The position numbers and the translations under genes are program-made. Below are positions 13,201-23,000 of a stretch of DNA of 64,000 nucleotides, piece after piece. The stretch covers positions 16,752,907 through 16,816,906 of the forward strand of contig NC_049983.1 in NCBI RefSeq assembly GCF_000003815.2, read 5' to 3'. The notes under the pieces are model-generated. The model searched no databases. It was not told the origin of the DNA and saw only the letters and a program-made list of their open reading frames with translations. Within the stretch, counting starts at the first letter, position 1; each line of letters starts with the position of its first letter. Origin of the DNA: Branchiostoma floridae (taxonomy: Eukaryota > Chordata > Leptocardii > Amphioxiformes > Branchiostomatidae).

Positions 13201-14343
13201 CTCTACATTGAAAATCCTAAAGCCCAACTGTTCTTCTTCACCTGCCTGTCATCGTAAAAGTCACTAAACAGTTGCAAGTGCCCATGTGCAGCCGTGATGC
13301 ATTGTGATCTAAACCTTGGAGATTCCCGATAATGAGCTGATTTGCCGTTTAACTGCATATGCGCAGATGAACTGCTGGGTAAAATGTCAAAAGTGAAGGC
13401 TCCTCAACCTGTAAAAATGTTTTGTCTAGACCATCTTTAAGACATGTCCAGACGTTACCTTTGACATATTAAGTAGGGTGCCTCTCGATGTGCATGCGCA
13501 ATATAAACCGCGAAACGGCTTACATTTAATCTATTGCCGTTTCTAAAGTCATTGTCAGTGTCATATTCATTTTGGTGTTTCGATTTTGTAAACATGTAGC
13601 TAAAAAATAAAGGAAGGACATTTAGAGATCGTTGGACACTTCAGATGACCTCAAAGCCCAGGTTTCCGATGAACATTCCAAAGTTTCCAAACGACAAGAA
13701 GGTTGTTCAATTTACGAGCTAGCTACAATTCAGTTAATTGCAAATAGAGGCACCGATATGGCGGACAGTGTTTCCTGTCCCAAGAGTATCATATTTGATA
13801 TGTGTTTTTTCATGATTTACAGTTTTGAGACGTGGACACAACACCAACTGGAACGTCACTGTCCACTGGCGGTTTCACCACGCCCCTATCAGAGGAAGTA
13901 CCTCGTTTAACTTCTCCGAGTTGAGTTACGCTGCTGATCAACTGGACGCCATCCAGGGAGGGCCGAACACGGTTGTAGTCCTCAGCCTGTGGGCTCACTT
14001 CACTGCAGAACCGCTGAACATGATCCGGTCGCGACTGCACGCCATACGACACGCCATCCACCGCCTCCAGCGCAGGGACCCCGGCACACACGTCTTCATC
14101 AGGACTGGAACCACACGGGAGCATACAGGGCATAGCTTGATCTACTATTTGCTCGGAAGCGACTGGCTTGCGTACCAGATCACGGAGGAGATACGGGAGA
14201 TTTTCCGAGAGGACCCAGACGTGGTTGTGTTGGACTTCTGGGATATGACCGTGTGCCAGTGGGGCAGAGACAACGTCCACCCAGATCAAACTGTGGTGGA
14301 TAATGAGCTCAACATGCTGCTGTCCCGCGTCTGCCCAAAGTAG
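10231..14343 (+). CDS. NXPE-family PC-esterase, copy 2
   Basis: Six coding exons: 10231-10308, 10543-10911, 11616-11938, 12515-12759, 13040-13117 and 13823-14343, giving 537 aa, the usual NXPE length. All introns are GT-AG with matching phases. Order: N-terminal signal anchor (residues about 6-22); neurexophilin-like domain with cysteines and N-glycosylation sites (about 27-260); PC-esterase domain with GDS at about 339-341 and DNVH at about 514-517. It probably acts on glycans or cell-surface polymers in the Golgi or extracellular space; the substrate is unknown. Exons 1-4 are nearly identical to copy 3, but exons 5-6 match copy 4 (VLRRGHNTNWNV type). The start is the ATG 7 nt after the acceptor; the in-frame ATG at 9048 in the upstream exon is an alternative. 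Intron 4 contains a CACT microsatellite. Confidence 0.92.
12911..12967. repeat. (CACT)n microsatellite in intron 4 of NXPE copy 2
   Basis: About 14 near-perfect tandem CACT units with one interruption (CACC). The homologous place in copy 4 (about 29728-29740) has only CACTCACT, so the tract expanded after those copies separated. Confidence 0.95.
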
Positions 14344-14414
14344 AGGGGTGAGAAAGGCGAACACGGTGGTTTATTAGGTGGTTATACGTCACTAGCCAGA
14401 CGATATGACACCGT

Positions 14415-14485
14415 CAATGGGTATTAGTCACGAGAGGTTTCAAAGTCATGCATCCGCAACGTACGACTTTTTAAAAACAACGGAC
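14415..14485 (+). pseudogene. Relic of NXPE exon 4 in the 3' flank of copy 2
   Basis: Same exon-4-like fragment as at 7596-7665, located about 72 bp after the stop of copy 2. It has the shared blocks GTCACGAG and TTTTTAAAA. It lacks exon boundaries and is not expected to be coding. Confidence 0.7.
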
Positions 14486-15787
14486 AGAATGAAAATGACA
14501 TTCAATGTTTTCCATCTTGCTGGAAAGGTTGGACAAAATTCAAATATCCTTTGGACCAATATGGTTCATTGCCCACATCTAAGCTGTGACATGATGAAGC
14601 TTTTAACATCTTAATGCACATTGTGACTCAGTTAAATACGGCCTCATTTGTTTGCTTTATTCATTTGTTCACAAGATATTACATTAAATATTATACAATA
14701 ACAAAAGATAAACAAGTAATGCAGGAGGGAAAAGCGTGTACATCTTGCACAAAGCCCTTCAATTAAACAAAATTGATCATGATCAATAATTGATACATTT
14801 ACATAGAATATTATAATTGATACTCAAATAACTAATGCTTTTAATCAATTGTAAAGGTAAATTAATGATAAACAATAAAGCCAAGTAAAAGAATATTAGT
14901 CACTTACTACGATACTTAATCCAAAGTTGGAACATACTCACTAACTCAGTAAATTACGAAAATTATTTATTACCTCCTGGAAGAGAAGTCACCTCCTAAA
15001 GGAGTATTGCGGTTGGTCATATCAGCACGTTCGCACTGGGTATGTGAATTTTTCAAGGGCAGTGATTAAAGTAATCATGTTGAATTGACTTAATCTTGTC
15101 TTGTCTTCTGTTGTATGTTAAAATCTAAGTACATGGCCATCCTAGATGTTATGCCCTACCCTATGTAAGAGTCACTCAGAGACGATAAGTTCAAAGACGA
15201 TAAACATTTCTCTTAATAAACCACCCGCCGTACGTGCAAATACGTGCAATCTTTTAGGATCCGTACGTACCGCCTCCGTACGAACTCGTAGGGACTCCGA
15301 CGGATTTCGGAGAATGCAGACACGCCGTAGAACTTTACGTGCAGGCAAACCTTTGTGTACCATCAGGCTGCGGAAGGACAGCAAACCGATGTAAACATCG
15401 ATCTATCTCAAAGAGAGGAATACCTTTTTAAGTCCCAATCCAAACTGGACCAAGGGACTATGCTAATTATAGATGGAGGTTTACATGTTTTAAAGCTTGA
15501 ATGAAACTTGACTGAAACAAGACTATGGGGATCTATGGGGTATGGTACCATGTCCTTATATTTTACAAAGAATTTATTGATGAACAACTGATAGCATAAG
15601 TTGTTTTCAGTAAAGCACTGTGCTGAGTTAGTGTCCTTTGACATCGTTTTCTAGACTTTGGGGTCCTTCCAAATTGCATTTTTTTTTTATGGGCTTTGCA
15701 GTTCCGGGTTTGCCGGCGTTCGCGCGGAAAATCGAACGCGATCGAAAGTAAAGTGCATCATGGGATATATGCAAATCCCCCCTTGCT

Positions 15788-15948
15788 GCTGTACCAAGGA
15801 CGTTACGTCCTTGGCTGTACCAATGTTCTCCCAGTCACGTGTCTCTGACGTCACGTGCCGGATGTGGTAGTCGAATCATGCGAACCAAGGACGTTCTATC
15901 ACGTCCTTGTGCGAACAAGCTTGATAGCGTTCAGCCCAAAACTGCAGG
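15788..15948 (+). promoter_or_regulatory. Putative promoter and 5' exon of NXPE copy 3
   Basis: Duplicate of the copy 2 promoter: CACGTG (15836-15841), CRE TGACGTCA (15846-15853), CACGTG (15852-15857) and the exon donor GCAGG|GTAAGT at 15948/15949. The two micro-palindromes recur at 15795-15813 and 15886-15909 with the same 7-bp duplications. The about 95 bases just upstream (15690-15783) are unrelated to copies 2 and 4 and contain the octamer-like ATGCAAAT near 15768. Confidence 0.65.
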
Positions 15949-17062
15949 GTAAGTCTCAATTCATTCCAGTGTTGGTTTTGTAGTAAGATTCGGTCCTTCT
16001 TTGACATAGTTGGACAACACAGAGGAACTTATGCTATAAAAGTTCAGTTGTAATGTATTAGTAGTTTCATTTGCAACGATTGCCAACGTTTTAAGAAATC
16101 TTACTAGCGTGCTTAGAAGGACATTACTGATAGTTTTTGATGTTGCATAGAGGACTTTGATATCATTAAGTTCAATTTCATTTCATTTTGGTTGTACGTG
16201 TACATTTCATTTAAACCCTGATCCATATTATCACGTCTGGTACAAAATCTATCTCCTATTTGTTTGCCTCATCCTTATGAATATGATGCCCCAATACATC
16301 CGTGTATAGTTCCTGTTTGAACTATCGGACACAATCAACTTTACGTATCGTCACAGACACTAATATGTTACACGCGGGATTCCGTGCAGAATGTTCACAT
16401 AAAGTTATTTTGCAAAATCGTGACACATGGTTAACTTTTCGTCCGGTTTAAGACCTTGCTATATCTTTAAAAACAAACAGTATGATCTTGTTGCCAATTT
16501 ATCGGCCTGTAGAGAACAAACCTGTAATGTAGAGAACAAACCTGTTTGATAATGTCTAGTTTTACATTTTTTTATAAAATCATTTTGTCAACCTAGATTT
16601 CATCCCACCAAGTTAAAGCAGTAGCGCACGTCAGAAAGAGTGCAGGCTTTGGTCACGGCATCTTGTTCTGCAGACTGTGCAGCTTAAATGTCTAACGGCA
16701 GCAACAAAGTACGGAATCCGATATGGATCAGCTTAAAGCCTCCATAGCAGGATCTCTAGGCCTTTTTCGTCCTTTGTTGGCTCATAATACATTGTTGCTG
16801 GCCATTCCTTTTTATTCGCTTGCAAAAGCAGTACCGGCAGTACAAGGGACCCAGTACAAAATGAAATGGTCATCAAAAGTGTATTACGTGCCAAAAAAAG
16901 ACGAAAAAAGACCCAGAGAGACTGATATTGAGGCTATCAGCTCACTGGTTTCAATATTTGTTGGCATACATGTGCGTAGACTGTACTTATTGTCATTACC
17001 TTCAATCAAAACGTTACATTCACGTTAAGTTAGCGTTGCGTCTCTCTGTTGACAGTTTGAAT

Positions 17063-20000
17063 ATGGGCCGCGGTTGGAAGTTCGCCGTTATCTTGGTGCT
17101 TTCTGCCGGCTGGATTACTTTACTTACGCCGATGATGACGGTAAGGTTTGCTATGGTAAACTAAGGCGTTGCTATGGTGATATTCTGTCCGCCATGTTGG
17201 ATGGTTAAACCTGGAAGTCGTCAAGTCTAAGGTTAAATCTAAATCTTCCTGGTTCAACCAACAGCATCTTATAGATCAAGCACTGTTTTGTAACGGATAA
17301 AATGTCGTCATACCAGAGACAGTACTGGTAAGACTCCTTTAATCTGCTAGAGTTTGAAAAAAGTTGTATTTCATTGAGAGTATGGCCATGGCTTACTTAC
17401 TTCACTGATTGAGTATGTCGGTGTTGGTATTTTTCTCCTGTAGACTTGGAACTTCCAGGACAAAATTCCGACACCAATGCCGAAGCGTGTCTTTGTGGCA
17501 AACGGCACGACTCTTGGACCTGCCACCCCTGGGAAAGTCACGCCTCCTTCTCTTGACCAAGTCACGTGCCCAAGCAAAACGAAGATCGTCGTCTTAAACA
17601 GGGATCGACTCTTTCGCCAAGGAGACGTCCTGGAGGTGAGGGTAACGGCACGAGACGCAGAAGGAAGACCGAAGGCCCACGGCGGAGACTTTTTCCGCGC
17701 TAGGCTGATCGGCAACACTATGCTGCAGGAAAGTAGCGCTGGTGACGTGACCGACCACGATAACGGCTCCTACACCGTGCAGTTCCCGCTCTACTGGGTA
17801 GGGGGCGTCTCGGTACGTGAAATATTGTGGCTATTAGAGGCCCTCTCTTGACCTTTGGAATGTTTTGTTACAATGTTTTCCCATCTCAACAGCTTTCTGC
17901 TCTTTTATCACTCTTCCTTTCCAGTCATACCCAGTCAAACCTGGGCTTTAGGCCTTCAAGTTTTGTCTCCTTACTACGGATCTTATCGTATCATGCGAAT
18001 CTCGAGAATATATTTTTTCATTCTTTTTTTTTTTTTTATATTTTTATTTTTTTTTATTCAACAAAACAAACGTATGAAAACCATCCAGCAATTACAAAAT
18101 AAGAATGTTTGAATAGAATATCAAACAAAGAAGTGAGATTATACGATAATCCTTCCCAGTGGAAACATATGAAATAATAATATGCACAGAAATGTATGAA
18201 ATGATATTAACAAACTTTGCAATTTACATATCAAAATAAACAAAGCTTAACTGAACAGAAACGTATGACATGATTATAACCAAAAACGTATGAAATTAGA
18301 TTATGTCAGCAGAGATTATGAAACAATCTATGAAAAGAAAACTTTTGAAATAATCACGTACACATGGAATGATCACAATAAGAAATATATGACATAATCA
18401 TATTAAACAGAAATATATGAAATAATCATATCAAACTGAGATATATGAAGTGATCTTATCAACTCAATAGAAATGTAGAGAATAATCAATTACATAAAGT
18501 GCCCCATTTACCCAGATGTTTGTCCAATTTTCCTTTGCTAACTGCAATATAGTACTCAACTTTATTAAAGAAATAAACATAACGAAGAAACGATTCAAAA
18601 TTCAAGTTTTTGGACTTTCTATTACTGTATATAAATTTTTTCGCTAGAAGTATAATAAGATTTTGAATGACGGGAGTGCCAGGGAGTAGGTTTCCAAAAA
18701 TAACAATAAAGCCATTTAAATAAATGTTTTGGCCTGTTTTTTGAAAGTACCATGTTATGATTCTGTCCCAAAAGCCAATTAAGTTAGGACATTCCCAAAA
18801 AACATGCAGGTAAGTCTCCTCTTCTAGGTGACAGAATGAGCATAACGGGTCATCAATTAATTTCCAGATATATAATAACCTCTTTGTGGGTAAAAACTTA
18901 TGCAAAATTTTATATTGGAAAATTCTGGTTGGTGGGTCAATGGACTTTGGTGCAGTAATTTAATGTGTATGCCTGTTTCCAAGGGATAGGGGTGTCAAAG
19001 AGGTACAGCCATGATAATTGTACCTTATGAGAAATATCAATAAGATTATTACATTGTGAAAAGAATCTATACATACTCTTATTAATTTTCATCTGTTTTA
19101 ACCTTCATTAGGGGCATAAATATTGACTATACAAAATCTATAACTATCAATAGTTAAATCTACAATAATCCATCTGCCATGAGGATCAGTTCTAGTTTGA
19201 TGGACGGATGGATTAATGTTGTTTTTGAAAAGAATGACTGTCCCTCTTTGACTGGAGGTTCCATGAGAGAAAACCATGGATCCCCCCCACTCATTCTGCC
19301 ACCTACTCTCTTCAGATAATGTTGAATGGGTCTCCTGTAGGCATATAATTTGATATGGCTTATCCCTGAGCCATGTAAAGACCCCCCTACGTTTCATATG
19401 GTCTCTAAGTCCATTACAGTTATAGCTAGCAATTTGAACTTCAACCTGGGTCATGGTTTGTTGGGAATGTCAAGTATGATTGGAAAGCATCTGGGGTAAG
19501 CGGGCAAAGTAATACTGTATCTGTAGCAACTGAATAAAAGTTAACAAAACTGAAAGTCACATACAATGTTACTGAATGATTGGAAATCATAATATCTGTA
19601 CAATAGACATAACAAAACATAACACTGGGGATCAATATTGCTGGATGGTTCAAAAACACAAAGGAAACAACATAAACACCACCAAAACACAAGATCATAA
19701 CTGAAGTTGGTGGCCTTTCTCATATAAGCTCCATTATTTCAATTATTTCAGTATTCCGCAAAAGTTTTATATACATAATAAACCAAAAAGTAACAGAAAG
19801 AACAAATTAAATCAACACAAGTAGGAGAATCGGTCCGATTCAGAACTCAGACAATACTGTAACAAAAGAAAAGAACAGGCAGCAACGGAATACACCGGCT
19901 CGGCTGTGGGTTACGCAAGGTATGTTGACATTTCAAGTCAATTAAGTGCACGCTGATCAGCACGTGTTCAAACGAATGCTTGCACCTGTGAAGCATGCAA

Positions 20001-23000
20001 GCCAATTTCAAAAATTCATGCCGCCGCATATTTGTTACTACCTGTGACTTACAAACAAAACAAGGAGGTATTCTGATTCCTATCTACTAGTACTGTCTTC
20101 ACATACATAAAAAACACACCAGCGCCTCAAAGGGATGAGATGTTCGTTTAATTATTTCAGTCAAATTTTAAACAACATGTTCACCATCATGTGTTCTTTG
20201 TAGATAGCATAAGGTCAATCGCATCGGCGCGTTTCTTCTCTTGACCGTTCACAAGTAACATTGCGTACGTTGCCTTGGGAGGCACCCAAATCGAAACCCT
20301 AGTATCAGTACCTTTGGCTTTTGCTGCTTCAGCGTCTCGAACCGGGACAAGGCTGGCCCTCGCTGCCTGTAGGGGAGGGGGGAGATGCTCGAAAACCGCC
20401 AGTCCCTCCTTGTTCCCGCGTAGCTTCCTTCCCTCTCGTAGAATCCGATCCCGATCGTGGAAGTTGAGCAATCTGACCAACAGGGGTGGGTTCGGGCGCG
20501 TTTTTGTGGGTCTCGAGAGGCGATGGACCGCGGCGAAAGGCACAGGCGCAAGATGAAGTTTCTCCGACAAAAAAACAGCAAATACCTGTTGTGAATCTTC
20601 CTTCTCGTTGCATGGCAGACCTCTAATGATTATGTCGGCTTTCCTCGAGTAACGCTCTGCCAGCAAGTCAGCCTTCAGTCTCGCACGTCGTTCCTCGTCC
20701 AGCGCTCGGCGTAGGTCTTGAATTTCCTCCGTCTGGAATTCCGCGGCGTGTTCGTTGGCTCCCACCCGCTCACGTAAACTGGTTAAGTCGGCTGACAAAC
20801 CTTCGACCTTGTTGTCTAATGCGCGAATTTGGCCAGACAGTTTTTCCCCAACATTCTGAAACTGACCTAGTAGAGTCTCCTGCTGTTTTTGAGTCTGTTT
20901 GAGGATCAGATGCGCGAGCGTCTGAAGCTCTGGTGAAAGAGACTGCAACTCGTCGCTACCCGTACCTGCCGCCATCTTTGGTGTCTTGGGTGGGGGGCAG
21001 CGTTTCAGATTCGGACTACCTTCTTCCGTGCTGCTCGAGCCTCTGGAACGTCTGGTTCTCTTTCCCATTCGACAGTCCAACACAAACGTTGTAGACACCC
21101 AGAAACTGAAGCGGTTTGCGTTCTATTCAAGCGTAGCGCGGAAAAATAAAATTGGTAGGAGCACCTCAACCGTGACACGTCCTATCTGGGGGCCGCCATC
21201 TTGAAATTTATTTTTTCATTCTAATGCTTTTTGTTTTGATAATTGAAAAAAATAGATAAATACATGCAACACAAACCCTGAATTTGCCCTGCAGACTCCA
21301 GAACTAGTGAGGAAGACGAATCGTTCGTCGATCGGCCTACTTCCTCGCTTGGCCTATTCTTCAAGCACAGGTTGTATCGGAGGCCGGATAATGGCCGGAT
21401 TTCGTACCGCTCAATCTTAAGAAATTCCGGCCACTCCCAGCATCTCCTACTCAACCTCTGCTTAAAGAATATACGCTTCGCCACCATGGTGCGTGGGTTG
21501 TTCGAGCATTTAACCCATCCTGCACTAGCCCGTACATTTTGTACTAGCAAGAAGCTTTTATGCAGAGTATAAAAGCTCCTTGGTACTCAGCTAGGGCTAC
21601 GCCATAGTGTAACACCGTTTTCAACAAAAACTCGATAGCCTTCCGAACGTAGCCAAACTCGGTCTACATTTCCCTCTTTTTCAGCAGTAAATTCCTTTTT
21701 ATTCCAACTGCCCTGTGTTATTCCTGCTAGATACGGATCCAACTCGTCCATCCGAGCGAAGCAGTGGAGGTCCTGCAACGAGTGCGAGAAGTTCCTAACA
21801 AGAGAACCTTCCACTGCACCTTTGTCGGGGTGAAAACCGGCGTCACCGAAGAGCGTCAGTGCTTCAGCGCTCCCTACCCCAACCTGCCGCTCCACCAACA
21901 GTGCGATTTGTCAAAAGCGGACGCGAACGGTACCTGGTTTTGCGAGAGGCCGGAGAAACTCCCGTGTAACAGCATCTCAAAGTGCAGATTTATATTCAAT
22001 AATGCTAAGTTGATGGGCCTTGTGTCACAAGAGGAAAAGAAATTCTTTAAAAAGTAAGTTCCTCCAAAAGTCTCATGCTGGTGTACAAGTTAACACAATG
22101 ATTCTAGTACACAAGCGATTTTTTACCTGCCGACGTTTCGTTTGACTGTCTACTACCTCCCTGAATGCAACGCTGTCACTGCTGTGCTTCATACTGTAGC
22201 TAGGTGGCGCTGCAGTGCGAAGTATGCGGTCCCAAATGTGACTAGCCCTGTATCCCCCCTCCTCAAGATTCATCATTGAGAGATTTCAAGATTGTATCCG
22301 ATACACGCTTGTTTAAGACGATGATTTCTACGGATCATAATGTTTTAGTGTATATAACCCTCTCACCTCGTGACTTTATGTATGTATTTGTATGTACGTC
22401 TGTTCCGTTTTGGGTGTATGTTATTGTATCTGTCTACCTACTTGTATATACTGTGTGTGTTTTTATGAGCCCTGGAAGATAAGCTCAATGAGCTAAAGGG
22501 TATCACAATAAACTCAATAAACGCATGCACGTTGATTCATGTAGATGTAAGTGTATCAGTCTGTTTATGATTTATAATATATTAACTGATGATACAGTTA
22601 ATTTTTTGTCTTCTCGGTTTTTTTCACAGGCCGTACCTGGAAGAAGAACTGGAAGCAAACCTCTCGGTGCCCATCCACGTCCATCCGCCTGCAGTGCGCA
22701 TGCCCAGTCCTGCAGATCTAAAAGCGTGTCCTGGGAACGAGTCTTCCTCTCTGACCCAGGGTACCCAGGGACATTGGTCACGTGGGGTTTGGAAGTCATC
22801 CATCTGCAACGTGAGAGTTTTTAAAACAACAGACGTCCAACGGTGCCTGGCTAATAAAGTCGTTTACCTACATGGTGCGTTGTGTGCACTCTCACTGCAC
22901 TTGCGTCAAGCTTGCGTCACTCCGGGGTTCGTTCACTGCGGCACTGTTTCTTTATTTTCTAAAAGTACGGCTTAGAATACGACAAAATACACAAAAAGTG

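Larger units (their letters stand above)
14344..17812. repeat. Second copy of the roughly 6.8-kb tandem duplication (matches 7525-10911)
   Basis: Sequence from the stop of copy 2 through exon 2 of copy 3 repeats the block from the stop of copy 1 through exon 2 of copy 2. Stop-to-stop spacing is 6819 bp and ATG-to-ATG spacing 6832 bp. Differences seen by eye are single substitutions, short indels (for example about 12 extra bases near 15270 and about 60 extra bases near 17310-17370) and one replaced block at 15690-15787. The similarity continues through exon 4 of copies 2 and 3. It is either a recent duplication or one maintained by conversion. Confidence 0.9.
18025..21208 (-). mobile_element. 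L1/Tx1-like LINE, internally deleted, in NXPE copy 3 intron 2
   Basis: A non-LTR retrotransposon on the minus strand. Its poly-A tail appears as a poly-T run at about 18025-18037. It is flanked by a 14-bp direct repeat TATTTTTTCATTCT at 18011-18024 and 21209-21222. Copy 2 has a single version of the site at about 11109-11123, so the insertion followed the duplication. It keeps a full ORF1 (20187-21098), the start of an AP-endonuclease (19098-19454) and a C-terminal ORF2 remnant (18486-18905), but lacks the reverse transcriptase core. The 3' UTR (about 18060-18480) is an AT-rich degenerate tandem repeat of units like ATATATGAAATAATCA. Confidence 0.9.
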
